Assembly (NCBI RefSeq): GCF_902167145.1
Contig: NC_050105.1
Location: forward strand, 121,041,898-121,105,897
Direction: 5' to 3'
Origin: Zea mays
Lineage: Eukaryota; Streptophyta; Magnoliopsida; Poales; Poaceae
DNA length: 64,000 bases
Of this stretch, positions 12,001-24,598 are shown in pieces. The notes under the pieces are model-generated. The model saw only the letters and a program-made list of their open reading frames with translations. It searched no databases and was not told where the DNA came from. Position 1 is the stretch's first letter, and the number at the start of each line of letters is the position of its first letter. The position numbers and the translations under genes are program-made.

Positions 12001-12761
12001 CGTAGTGATACCCTGCCGGACCACCTAGGAAGTGATCAATGGGGATTAGCTCTCCCGGGGTAAAACGGGAATCACGGCTCATGGGTAAAGTGTGCGACCT
12101 CTGCAGAGGGTAATGAAACTGATATATCAGCCGTGCTCACGGTTATGAGCAGCCTTGGGATCCTCTTTGATTAGAGATACATATGATCTGAGATACAATG
12201 ATTATGTTTATGGTTTTGGTTCGACTATGATGATGATGTTCCTCGATGAGGAAATGGTTCACGGGTTGGTTATTACTAAAACTTGGCATCCACTGATAAT
12301 AAATACCTGACCAACTAAAAGCAACTGCTTGAGCTTAACCCCACATAAAGCTAGTCCACTTCAGCCAAACAGGACATTTGCTGAGTACGTTGATGTGTAC
12401 TCACCCTTGCTTTCACAAAACACCAGGTTGCCTTTGGTGCAATCTATGCTCAAGTAAAGAAGAAGGCGTCGAGGCGGATCTCCAGGAGTTCCAGAAATTC
12501 GATGAGTTCGAGGATTAGGCTAGCGACCTCCCCCAGTCAGCTGCCTGTGGTGGGTTGTTTACGTTGGCTACGTTTTGATTCTGTGTACTTTGATTTATAT
12601 TATGTAAATGACTCTAGTCTGTAATATTATTACTTACTCTTTATTGTAATTCGAAGCATTGTGCTATGATGAGTCATTTATGTAATCGCTGTGTACGTGA
12701 ATTACTGATCCTGGCACATACATGGTTCGCATTCGGTTTACCTTCAAAACCGGATGTGACA

Positions 12762-12892
12762 TGCAGGTGGTGGTGCAGCCTCTCCAAGTGGCTAGACTGA
12801 CCAGTCACTGGACGGCGAAGCGGACGCCCAGCGAGACGAGAGGGCAAGAAGGGGATGACAGACTTCCCTACAGTGTGTCTAAGACGAGCCAT
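12762..12892 (-). pseudogene. Element A ORF upstream of gag, first part (start codon side)
   Basis: Starts with ATG at 12892 and reads MARLRHTVGKSV, then a basic Arg/Pro/Leu-rich stretch with several His near the break. It is cut at the TGCAG insertion site of element H; the frame resumes at 690 on the minus strand. The position, after the primer site and leader and before gag, matches ORF1 of element B at 24599-25468, but the proteins are not obviously alike. Function unknown. Confidence 0.65.
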
Positions 12893-13153
12893 CTACAAAA
12901 GACACCGTAAGCATAAGAGTGAGAACATAACTAATATGACCAGCAAGTAAACCATAAATAAATGAGGAATTAGAATTAAACAAAAGATTATTAGCAAGGT
13001 ATAATATATATTGTAGAACATGGATTTGGTCGATATGACCAACTTTTGAAGGGATATCAAAGTCAAGGTGATAATAGGGGTCTATAATCCTTAGAACGAC
13101 CATTCTACTCTAGGTTAGCGGTCCTACAGTCAGCACGGCTTTGATACCACTTA
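12893..13153 (-). other. Element A leader with tRNA-Met-type primer binding site
   Basis: Plus-strand GGCTTTGATACCA at 13137-13149 is the complement of the TGGTATCAAAGCC primer site. The next bases on the minus strand (CGTGCTGACTGTAGGACCGC) closely match the same place in element H (from 5029), which shows that A and H are related. The remaining leader is AT-rich with no gene. Confidence 0.8.
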
Positions 13154-15318
13154 TGTCACACCTAGTTTTAGAAGGCAAACCGAATGCGAACCATGTACGT
13201 GCCAGGATCAGCAATTCACGTACACAACAGTTACATAACTGGACATCATCACACAGTGCTCAAATAATAATATAAAAGGGGAAATAATAGTCAATTACAT
13301 CATATGTCTGAGACATCCACATAGTCTTTAACGATAATCAAAGTGCGAAAATGAAACGTAGATACACGCGGCCTTCACAAGCAGCCGACTGGGGGTTGCC
13401 GCTAACCCGCGCCTAAAACTCGTCATAATCTTGGAACTCCTAGAAGTCTTGCTCCACGGCTTCATCTTCTCCTGAGCAGTGGTTGCAACGTGGACAACCT
13501 GGGGAAGGGGGGGTTTGGTGTGTAGAGCAAGGGTGAGTACACATCAACATACTCAGCAAGTATCCTGTTTGGCTGTAGTGGACTAGCTTTATGTGGGGAT
13601 AAGTCAAGCAGTTGCTTTTAGTTGGTCAGATTATTATTACTAGTAGAGAAAGCCAAGTTTTAGAATTAACCCACGTTATTAACCCAAACGTACCCTTTCC
13701 AAACATAAAGAATACCACTTACCATTACCATAGTCAATGCCAAAACCATCATTCTCATTGCCACCTGTAATCCGAACATCTCTGATCAAGTATCACTAAT
13801 CAATGGAGCTCTATTAGCCACTCATAACCGCGAGCACGGCTGATATATCAGTTTTCAAACACTCTGCAGAGGTTGCGCACTTTACCCACAAGTCGTGATT
13901 CCCTTTCTGCCCAGAGATCATGACTCTCCATTGATCACTACCAAGGTGATCCAGCAGGGTATCACTACGTAGCCTTTACAAAGATTCCCCAGGGCTGTAG
14001 CCGCCCGTTAGGTTTCCTAAATGCACCACACTCCTCCCCAAGGGGTGAACCAACCTTGGCATACACCGAGCCCCATTAACGGCACGACGGCTAAGCGAAC
14101 TACACCCCGGTTCCTCTAATTATTCAGCTAAGGGCGTCCCATTCCACCCTCATGGTTGCACTGTTTTCCCGGGCGGTCATCCAACGAACAGGTTCTTATG
14201 GAGAGGCACTCGAGAAATCGCTCGAGTCCCCTTACATGCCACAAGTATATCATCATAAATAAGAAGGAAAACAGCGTATCATAGATAAATCTCATCATGT
14301 TCATTGATTAATGTTAAGCACTAGCATAAAGCTAAACCATAATAATCCAACCCAAATAGGTATGCAAGGACATGGATAACAAAAGCTAGTCAATCCTTAA
14401 GTCTAAACTGTGTAAATGCGAAAAGTGAATTATAGAATTATATAGGACATAGATGGGTCAAGGGACACTTGCCTCCACCAACCAGCTGCTGCTCAGGGGC
14501 TTCTCCTACGAGTTCTTCGGACTCCTCAACCAGACCGTTATCTATGCGAGCGCAAACATACATCCATATCTCAAATCAAAAAGTAAACAGTACACCATAC
14601 AAAGAGATGAATCCAATAATCATACACCCAACATATGACTAGCACTTACGACCGTATGAGTAGTAACAATAACATAACCATTGTTACGATCGACAACTCA
14701 TTATACTCATGCTAAGTGAAAGAATGAACTTAACCACTTAATTTCATGTAGTTATACTAACCGATATTTAATGTAGATGCAAATATAGTTATCATCTAAT
14801 CATAATTAATTCCATATTTAGTTAACATGTCGCTTCTTGACACAGTTCAATTAATACTAACACTTCTAAATAATGAGGAGTATCGCCGCGCGACAATTTG
14901 CACACAAATGAAAGTGAACGCGCGTGACGTTATGCGTCGCACAGGCGAGCGAGTTGCCACGTTAGCTGCGCGCCATAGCCGCGCCGGGGGCGCTGGCCGC
15001 GAGCCACGCAGGGGCCGAAACGCGTCGGGCTGGGGCCGCGCCGCGCGCCACGAGCAGGCAACACCAAGCTACGTGCACGGACGCGCGCCGCGAGCAGCAC
15101 GCCGGACTGCGCCTGGCAGCAGGGGCTGCAGGCGCGCCACGCCGGGGCCGCACCGCGGACGCAAGCAGCGAGCGCGCCACGCCACGAACGCGAGCAGGCC
15201 ACGCGCGCTGGGGCCGAGTCGGGACAGAGCACGCCGTGCCGGGCGCCGGGGCGAGCCAAGGCCGCGGGCCGCGCCACGGCCGCGCCAGCAGGGGAGGGAG
15301 GGGGCCGGAGCGGGCGCA
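13154..15318 (-). repeat. Element A 5' LTR, inner part (up to the element B insertion)
   Basis: Plus-strand TGTCACACCTAG at 13154 is the LTR end in inverse orientation. The 13380-14240 stretch is a diverged copy of the 3930-4700 segment of element H, including the CTGATATATCAG palindrome (13840-13851). From 14890 to 15318 it is extremely GC-rich. No gene; the long ORFs on both strands over 14827-15351 are Arg/Ala/Gly/Pro composition artefacts. Interrupted at GCGCA (15314-15318) by element B. Confidence 0.82.
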
Positions 15319-18300
15319 TGTGGCGGAACTGCCCGAATTATTCCAACTTAAGTGCCTAAGTCCCGCCTTAGAGGCTAGACCACACTTAAATGGGAATAAT
15401 CCGTTAATCCCTCGGATCTAGTCCGACACGGCCACTGACAGGATCAAGTACCACAAACTCACTCGATGGTGAGTCACAGAGCAAATACAATAAAGCTTAA
15501 AATCATGCATTAAAGAGTATTAAATTATTACATCATCATCGGAGTTTTGCAAAAGTAGTCGTCATTGTTCGAAGTGCAGCGGAATAAAGCTAACGGTAAA
15601 TAAACAGAGAGATGGGGAAGCCTGTCCCATCACTCCTCATGCTCCTCCTCAGTCGAGGTAGGGTCCCACTCGACAGTCCTATCCGGTGGCAAGATGGACG
15701 GCCAAGTCACTCCAGCAACCATGTCCTCCAGAGAACCTGTAAAATTATGCCACAAGCAAGGCTGAGTATACTAATACTCAGCTAGACTTACCCGGTGTGA
15801 GGAGTCTACTCCTCTACCTCTAGACATGCAGCTGTTTGGCTGTGGGGTTTGGTTGCCAAAAGCACTAGCTGAGTTTCTAAATCAAGTTTTTAACTTTGTC
15901 AAATTAAGTGTGACTCTCTTAAGGCTAAAGATGTACTATCTACTCATACATAGTAGCAAACATTTTTAGCAATCAACATCTTGTATCATCTCAGCACAAT
16001 TCCACTTATTACTCAATGTAGCAGCATGGATCAAGCAGTCTCATTAGCTGCGAGAAGCAGACGATTCGAATCGAGTTTTTATCCTTGCAAGGTAAACCTA
16101 AACACACGACGTGGCGAGGCACTCCGTCCCCACACACATCAACCGTCCCCATCGATTCCCCGTCAGCAGATCAGGGCTCACCGCCTTGGCGTACAATGCC
16201 TCACTGACCACGACTGCCGTCGTGCAGTGACCGCACTTGTACCCACCATAACCGGAATGGGAGACCTCGTCTCAGGTCGCGTGAGGGGATATGTCCACTG
16301 CCAGGTTCACTCAGGTACTAGGCTTACCGATTTACCATATTTCTCGGCATGTGCTTAGTACGTTCAAACGCTTGACTCACGGTACCACACCTTAATCCTT
16401 ATTCAAATTTTCATCCCGTGGACAACCAATCCCCATGGATTGTTGTCCACAACCAGCATTATTATGAGAAGAAAGTGGGTACAACCAATTTCCTGACCTC
16501 GCGCGAGTGCTAGAAAAATCACTCGACTTCTACCGAGATCCTAATTAATAAAGCAGCTACTCGACCTAGCATACTAGTATTCATCTCAACAGGATTCCTG
16601 AGATCATGCAACTAGGGTTTCAAACAACTCCTACACCTAGGTGCACAATCAATCCTACAATCATTAAGTGAAGTAAAATAGCATAAATAACAGGTTATGC
16701 ATAAACCGGGGCTTGCCTTCCAAAGCAGTGGCAGGCAGGTCCTCTGGTGCAGGCTCTGGTGCTGGGTCCGGGGCTACCTCCTGAGCAGCTCCTTGCTCCG
16801 GCACGAGGACGTACTCTCCGTCAGCAAGGTTACAGTCTATCGAAATGCAATGAACATGTATGTCATGATTATGCAGGATTTAATAACATTATGCTTAAAG
16901 AAACTAAGTCAAGAAGTAACTTAGGGTTTCTTAGTCATGCGGGGCTTCCAGTGGGTTATGCTTATTACTTTTTAGGCTTAGGTTTTTATTGAGGATAAAC
17001 ATAGTGGATTTGTATTGTCTTTATAGATTTCAGTGGACAATTTACAAGGGTTTTAGGATGACACTAATTTCCATTATTCATTTTTCTTTCATTAATTTCT
17101 ATTTATGAATCCTAGTGGGGGTTTGAACTACAACAGTAGCTTAACTTTCTCCAAAAATTTTGTAAAAATTACAGTGGGTTGCCATTGGTCACTATAGCCC
17201 CTTCTAGGAAGTTGAGGCTCCAAATAAAAATGTTGTGCTTTAGACAAAAATAATAAAAGTTGGGTAAATGGGCCACTTTGTACTACAACTCTTAATTAGA
17301 GGTAGGTTCTGTCCTAAAGGTTATTTTTGTTGGCATCTAACAGTAATAATAGGCTTCTGTGCCAAAAACCACAGAAAGTTAAGGGGTGGTTATTTAGTTA
17401 TGATTTTCTAAAGTTTAATGTTAAAAAGGCATTTTCTACTACATTGTTAATTGAAAAATGCCAAACAGCAGATTTCATATTTTTCCTAAGTTCTTAATAA
17501 CCAAACATTAACTATCCCAAGGGTGGGGGTGTTTTTACCTTGGGGTTATTTTTGTAGGGTTTTTCTAAGTTTTCCTTGTTTTATTCAATTAAAAAGTATC
17601 CCACTTATTTTATACTCAACCAGGGTATGATAAATTTTTCCAGTAAACTATATTGAATAAGTATCCTAACAAAAATAGGGGTGTCCTCTGGTTCACTATT
17701 TAACTCACATTTTCTATTTTCCTTAACCTTAAGCATTTTGCAAAATAAGGGGCAAAAACTAACTTAATGGGGTGGACAGAAAGGTTTAGCATTTTTATTT
17801 GGGTTAGTAGGTAGATATAAACTTCTCCAAATTTTTCTAGCCCTAGTCAAATAGTGCAACTAATTTTAGCTCTATTATTGAGCTTTTGGCCAAAACTATA
17901 ATTAAATCAGAGCTTTAAAGTTTTCTATAGTACATAGGGGGTTTTATATTTTTCTTAAGTGGGTTACATTATTTAGAGTCTGACAAAATTGGTTTGACCA
18001 AATTTGGATGAACTAAACAGAAGTTATGAATTTTTGAAGTCTCTGTTCAAATTAAAAACAGATTTAATAAGAGTTTCCTGGAAAAACAGTTTGCACCGAG
18101 GTCCCTGGGTTAAAGCTAAATCAATCTTCACAGTTCTACCCTTGCGCCACTATTCCCCTGGGTCACTGACAGTTCAAAAAGCCCCCTGACCTTCTCTTCC
18201 TCTCACCCGCAGTCCTTCCCCCAATGTAAACAGTACCCGTGGGAAAGAAAAGGGTGGCGCGGCTTACCGGCGGCGAGATAGGTCCGGCGAAGGGCAGGGT

Positions 18301-19621
18301 TGGCTCGGGGAGGCTCTGGCGGTCACAGCGAGGTGCGACTCGACGGCGGGGATGGCCGGAATCGCTCGGTCCACGTGTACCGGCCAAACCATGGCGATTT
18401 GGTTCAATCCAAGGGCACGGTGAGCTTCCTAGGGTGACGTATAGGCTATCTGTGCAGTGAATCGAGAAATGGCTCAGTGATTTACCCGGTCCACGCACTC
18501 CGGTGGGGTTGAGAGCTCCAGCGACCGTGGACTGGCCTCTCCGGCGAAGCAGGCTTCGATTCCTCACTCGGGGAGCTTCCCTGAGTTGTGCACACTCGTC
18601 TTCGAGGGTTGGATGGGGCTGGGGAAAGCTGGACTGGCCGGTCTACGGCGGCAGTGGCTCGGGTGGCCGCGGACACGCCGTGCACGGGCAAACGGCGGTG
18701 AACTGAGCTCCGGTGAGGCTTGAGCGTGCGCGGAAGAGTGTAACCGACGCTTGGGAGGGCTTTATAGGCGCGGGCGCGGGACAGGGCGCCGGCTGGCCGT
18801 TGGCGCGACGCGGGGCACGCGGGGGCGCGCGCGGGCGTGCTCTGGCGAGCTCAGAGAGCGTCGAACACGTGGCTCGTTGCTTCTGCCCGTGTTCTTCCCT
18901 CTGCTGAGCGGCCAAAACGTACGAATCTTACCCTATCGCCTGTGGGAGATCTCTTCCCTGCACCTAGTTCATGTGAGTTCCAAGAGTAGATGTGGTCGGG
19001 TTAGAGAGATATGAGGGTGGGAAGTTGGCTGTGTCAGACATGTCCAAACCGAGACAAAAATGGTGCCAAGTCGTGTCAAACGCCCTAGGGTAGGTGTCAC
19101 CTCTTTCCAGGGCATTCTAGGGTTAATTTGGTGCCACTTTGTCAATTGGGTCGAATTGTTTTGAATTTTGGATTAAGGTGAACATGTGGGATCTTTGTTC
19201 AAGGGTTAGTTTTTATACTTAGGCAAATTCTGCATTTTTCCTTGTGCTCAACCTTTGGTGAACTTTTTGGGGCTTTTTTGAAATCTTTTTGGGGGTACTT
19301 CCTTACTATTATTTGTAGGTTATGAAGCACACTACAACTTTTATATTTGGCCCAAGCCATGATCATAAGGTTTACATGATCTTTTGCTCCTAGCTTCAAT
19401 TAGGGTTCCTATTGCCCAAGAGGGGTTTGCTTTAGGGTTTTGGGAAATTCCCCACTTAGATGTGCATGACAAGCTAGGGCATGATATCCAAGATGGTTTG
19501 CACTTGATTAGGACCTTGAATTCCAAGTTTGATGTACTTTTCCCAATTCAATCCTCATGTGATAATAGGTTAAAAGGGGTAGCCCTGGGTGGACACCCTG
19601 TGTAACACCTAGGGTGTTACA
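15319..19621 (-). repeat. Element B 3' LTR (4.3 kb)
   Basis: Plus-strand ends TGTGGCGGAAC and GGGTGTTACA; matches 25889-30170 with scattered substitutions and a few indels. A GC-rich block at about 18180-18910 precedes (in transcription sense) a TATAAAG at 18766-18760. Small ORFs over the block are shadows. No gene seen. Confidence 0.92.
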
Positions 19622-19656
19622 ACCCTCCCCCCTTAAAGGAATCTCGTCCCGAGATT
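19622..19656 (-). other. Element B polypurine tract and AATCTCG hairpin
   Basis: Read on the minus strand: AATCTCG, 3-nt spacer, CGAGATT (19656-19640), then TTAAGGGGGGAGGGT abutting the 3' LTR. Same arrangement as in elements H and E. Confidence 0.82.
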
Positions 19657-19874
19657 TTAGGCAGAGTCCTCTAGAGGGGTGCTACTAAGGTACGATGGTG
19701 TGTTACTCTTCCTTATACTCCAGTTTCTCTCGTTAACTGCTCTTCGACTGTCATTCTCTTTGCAACTTCAGAAGGAAGCCCTTTTTAAGTTAAATCCACA
19801 ACTTAGGCTATCCTTGTTATCTAAGTTTTTCTTATAATTGAATTCAAAGGGCAGGTGGGGGTGGGGTTCTGGGG

Positions 19875-22800
19875 TTACGTACCGACTCCTTTGGGCAGAA
19901 AGTCGGGGAAGCGAGAGCGTAGAAAATCCTCAGTCTCCCATGTAGCTTCTTCTGCTGAATGGTGACTCCACTGAACCTTATACATTCTGACCGACCTTGC
20001 TCGAGTTGATCTCTCCTTTTGATCTAATACCTTGACGGGGTACTCTTGGTAGGATAAGTCTGGTTCTATCTCAATGTCTGGTTCTGGCAGCACTTCAGTG
20101 GGTAGGCGAACACATTTCCGCAGCTGAGATACATGGAATACATCATGAACAGCTGACATGCTGGGTGGCAACTTCAGTTGATAGGCAACGGGTCCACAAG
20201 CTTCCTTGATCTCGTAGGGCCCGATGTAATGAGGAGCTAACTTGCCCTTGATCCCAAATCTCTGGACACCCTTGGTGGGTGACACCTTAAGATAAACATG
20301 ATCTCCCACCTCAAACTGTAGAGGCTTCCGCCTCTTATCATGATAGCTCTTTTGCCTGGCTTGAGCAGCTTCTAGGTTCTTCTTGATGATCCTGACCTTT
20401 GCCTCTGCTTCAAGTACCAAATCTAGCCCAAAAATTTCCCTCTCTCCCGCTTGGAACCAATTCAGTGGGGTCCTACACCTTTTCCCATATAATGCCTCAA
20501 AGGGTGCCATCTTCAGACTGGACTGATAGCTATTATTGTAATAAAATTCTGCCAAGGAAAGACACTTGTCCCAATCCTTTCCGTAGTGTAGTGCACATGC
20601 CCGCAACATGTCTTCCAAAATCTGATTCACCCTTTCTGTCTGGCCATCTGTTTGAGGATGGTATGCTGAGCTTCGTATGACATGGGTCCCAAGTGATTCC
20701 TGCAATTGCTCCCAAAATCGTGCCACAATGGTGCTCCTCTGTCCGAGACTATAGTCCTTGGTATCCCATGCAGACGAACTATTTGGTCAATGTAGATCTC
20801 TGCATACTTCTCTGTCCTGTGGGTGGTGTGCACTGGTAAGAAATGAGCAGTCTTAGTCAATCTGTCCACAATAACCCAAATAGAATCATGGTGCCTGGAT
20901 GTATTGGGCAATCCCACTATAAAGTCCATGCAAATGTCCTCCCATTTCCAAGATGGTATGGGAAGGGGTTGCAAAGGGCCTGCTGCCCTCAAGTGACTAG
21001 CTTTTATCCTCTGGCAAGTGTCACACTCAGATACGTACTTGGCAATTTCCCTCTTCATTCTGGTCCACCAATATAAAGTTCTGAGATCATGGTACATCTT
21101 GTTGCTACCAGGGTGCATGGAAAATTTGGAAAGGTGAGCTTCATCCAGTATCTTCTTTCTAAGCTCAGGGTCCTTGGGAACCACCAATCGATCTCCAAAC
21201 CATAAAATCCCCTTGCTGTCCTGACGGAAACACTTGTATTTTTCTGCCTTTTGCTTGATCATTTCCTTAATCATTTGAACACCCTTATCCTCAATTTGTG
21301 TCCTCACTATTTGCTCTTGCAATGTGGGTTCCACCGAGATATAACTTAAGTCACCTGAAGAAACAAATTCTAGGTTCAGCTTGCACAGCTCATCGCACAG
21401 GGTGGTAACTCTTGCATCCATGCTCATACAATTGCACTGGGCCTTTCTGCTCAAGGCATCTGCCACAACATTTGCTTTGCCCGGATGGTAATGCACTTCC
21501 AAATCATAGTCCTTGATTAACTCCAACCACCTCCTTTGCCTCATGTTCAGATCTGCCTGAGTGAAGATGTATTTGAGACTCTTGTGATCAGTGTAGATGT
21601 TACAATGAGCTCCCATCAAATAGTGTCTCCATATCTTAAGAGCATGAACCACAGCTGCCAATTCCAGATCATGCGTAGGGTAGTTCTGCTCATGGGGTCT
21701 GAGTGCTCGGGAAGCATAAGCAATGACTCTGTTCTCTTGCATCAAGACACATCCCAAACCTGTACCAGAAGCATCACAATAAACTTCAAATGGCTTGGTG
21801 TTGTCAGGTTGAGCCAGCACTGGGGCTGTTGTCAAATGTTGCCTCAAAGTATGAAAGGCATCCTCGCACCTTTGGCTTCAATCATACTTGACTCCCTTCT
21901 TCAATAGTTCAGTCATTGGTTTGGCAATTCTGGAGAAATCTAGAATAAACCGTCGATAATACCCTGCCAAACCCAGAAAACTCCGAATTTGCTTCACTGT
22001 AGTCGGGGGTTTCCAATCCATCACCTCTTGTACCTTCTCAGGATCAACTGATATCCCATCCTGAGAAATTGTGTGACCCAAGAATTTGATCTCCTTCAGC
22101 CAGAATTCGCATTTAGACAACTTAGCATAAAGACGATGATCGCGCAGTCGCTGGAGCACGGTGTGCAGGTGCTCAGTATGTTCATCTTCATTCTTGGAAT
22201 AGACCAGAATATCATCAATGAAAACGACCACAAACTTGTCCAATTCTGGCATGAACACTGAGTTCATCAGGTACATAAAATAAGCCGGGGCATTGGTCAG
22301 CCCAAAAGACATCACCAAAAACTCATACAGCCCATATCTGGTAGAGAAAGCCGTCTTGGGAATATCACTGGCACGGATCTTGATCTGATGGTAACCTGAG
22401 CAAAGGTCTATCTTGGAGAATACCTTGGCTCCTACTAACTGATCAAACAGAACATCAATGCGGGGTAGCGGGTATTTGTTCTTGATAGTCACCGCATTGA
22501 GAGGGCGGTAGTCAACACACATCCTCAAACTCTCATCCTTTTTCTTCACGAATAAGGCAGGACATCCCCATGGTGAAGTACTTGGGTGAATGAACCCCTT
22601 ATCCAACAACTCTTGCAATTGCTTTTTCAGTTCTGCCAATTCCGCGGGAGGCATCCTATAGGGTCTCTTGGAGATAGGAGCAGTCCCGGGTTGCAACTCA
22701 ATTGCGAACTCAATGTCTCGGTCAGGTGGCATCCCTGGCAATTCATCTGGAAACACATCCGGATAGTCACAGACCACTGGGATCTTTTCTACTGGGGACT

Positions 22801-24292
22801 CTAACATAACAAAGGCACAAGAACGGGTACAACCCTGGTCAGGCAAATATAGTGTGGTTCCACCACAAGTTGGTGAGTGCACCTCAATGGCCCTAGCTGC
22901 AATATCCATCACAGCCTGATTTCTGGTCAACCAGTCAGTTCCCAATATGATATCCACACTCCCCAAACCCAAAATGAGGAGGTTGGTTTTAATTATCAGA
23001 CTACCAAACTTTATAGGCACATTCTTGTTAATTTGGTAAGTGGCAACCCTGCCTCCTGGTGTTGAAATTGTGATACCCCCATTGGTGTGGTGAAAGGGCA
23101 ACTGGCACTTGGCACTAAACTTGGCACTGATAAAACTATGTGATGCACCAGAATCAAAAAGAACAATAGCGGGATAATTTAAAACTGTAAAGATACCAGT
23201 CATGACGGGTGCTCCCTCTGGAATATCAGCCATGGTGGTGAAGTTTAGCCTGCCCTGCCTCACTTGCACCTTCTGCCTCTTGCCTTGATTCTGATTGACA
23301 TTCTGCCCCTGCCTCTGCTGGTTCCGGGGGCAATTCTTGGCATAGTGTCCGGTGTTGCCACACATGAAACACCTGTTGTCATTTGCCTGGCGGTACTGCT
23401 GCTGCTGCTGATTGTTCCCTTGAGCTGGAAACTGGGCGCGGTTGGGTGCCTGCTGCTGCTGCTGTGGTCGGATCACCCATCTCCCTTGCTGCTGCTAGGG
23501 TCCCCTGTTCTGAGTGTCGGATACAATCCTGAAGCGCTGTGGCTGAGCTGAGGGTCCTGCCACAGGGGTCTTCCTCTTCTTCTCTGCCTGTCGAGCTGTA
23601 ATGCAGTCCTCCTGGGAGATAGCCATGTTAACCAACTCATTGTAACTGTTGGCCCTGACGGTGTTGAGATGATCACGGAGCTTAGTGCTGAGCCCCCTCC
23701 TGAACCTGTCTCTCTTCTTCTCATCCGTGTCTGCGTGATACCCAGCATACTGGCACAAGTCATTAAAAGCCTAGGCATACTGCAACACTGTCCTGTTGCC
23801 CTGAGTGAGTGCCAGAAATTCGTTGAGCTTTCGGTCCATAATCCCGACCGGTATGTGGTGTCCCCTGAAAGCTGCCTTGAACTCCCTCCATTCCACCTCT
23901 CGATCCTCTGGCTGCATGGCAAGAAAATGGTCCCACCAAGTCCTTGCGGGTCCGCGAAGCTGCTGGGTGGCGAACCTGACTTTAGTGACCTCAGAACAAG
24001 CTCCATGGAGTAGCGGGAATTTGGATTCCACCACTCGCAACCACACATCTGCATCCAGTGGGTCCTCTGCCCTTGTGAACAATGGAGGCTGGGTACTAAG
24101 GAACTCCTGGTAGGTAGCTGCCGCGGGGTGACGCTGATGGTCTCCACCACCATAGTGCTGAGGTGGTGGCTGACGCTGAGCTAGCTGCCTCAAGATCTCG
24201 TTCTGTTGAGCCATGAGCTCCTGCAGAGTGGGAGGCGGTGGCGGCGGTGGAGGAACGCGCTCATTCTAGCCACGACGCTGCCTCCCGGCCAT
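19875..24292 (-). pseudogene. Element B gag-pol polyprotein, four stops and one frameshift
   Basis: One frame of about 1,470 codons starting at ATG 24292 (MAGRQRRG). Order: Gag domain with DPLDADVWL and WWDHF (about 70-175), zinc knuckle [14 protein letters not shown] (about 308), protease [10 protein letters not shown] (about 378), RT with FIDDILVYS (about 690), RNase H with [10 protein letters not shown] (about 838), integrase with zinc-finger CDTCQR (about 1093) and a D-D-E core whose last part contains TDGQTERVN, and a C-terminal chromodomain with YKVQWSHH. Breaks: TAG at 24268, 23773 and 23497; TGA at 21880 (a normally Trp-containing spot after the RT); and a 1-nt loss near 20725 in the integrase core, after VSDRG. 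Gag packages RNA; Pol copies and integrates it. The chromodomain probably targets integration to heterochromatin. Confidence 0.95.
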
Positions 24293-24598
24293 CTGAAAAA
24301 CCACATACATACTTAACACCATATCTCCAAGTTCAAGATTTAATCGCGACGAAAAGAGTCAAAAGCAAAACGATAGACTCCAACTTTAACAAAAGGATTT
24401 AAAAAGGCATAAATTTTTCCTTCCAAATTTAAACTGATAACAGCATCCATCAAACATGCTTCCAAAAGAGTTTATCACGGTTACATCATTTGTCCCAAGA
24501 AGACTCAACTCTATCTAGCCTAGTACCCCAAGGGTGCAAAAGCTAAGCTAGCTGCGAGGAGTCCTACCATCACCAATGTCTAACTCTACCCTGGACAT
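24293..24598 (-). other. Element B spacer between ORF1 and gag
   Basis: About 300 bp of AT-rich sequence. On the minus strand it ends in TTTTTCAG directly before the gag ATG, a good 3' splice-site-like string. I see no conserved ORF in it. Confidence 0.5.

Larger units (their letters stand above)
691..12761 (+). mobile_element. Element H: non-autonomous LTR retrotransposon with very long LTRs, nested in element A
   Basis: Complete element: 5' LTR 691-5011, internal region 5012-7973, 3' LTR 7974-12761. It is flanked by the 5-bp duplication TGCAG (686-690 and 12762-12766), and the element A frame can be read across the site. It has a tRNA-Met-type primer site, a purine tract and TG...CA ends (the 3' LTR start is mutated to TA). 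The 2.96-kb interior has no gag, protease, RT, RNase H or integrase in any frame, so mobilisation must have been in trans. The ends resemble Tekay/Del chromoviruses; the family name is not certain. Confidence 0.9.
7974..12761 (+). repeat. Element H 3' LTR (4.8 kb including a hAT-like insertion)
   Basis: Copy of 691-5011. It is longer because of the 446-bp element at 8588-9033 plus its 8-bp duplication, and an expanded TA tract (about 8092-8130). Starts TATAACACC (mutated TG) and ends GGATGTGACA, followed by the TGCAG target duplication. Confidence 0.92.

Noticed and set aside
14827..15351. Long ORFs on both strands over GC-rich DNA
   Set aside because: Low-complexity Arg/Ala/Gly/Pro translations in every frame inside the element A LTR; no domain, and element B interrupts the region.
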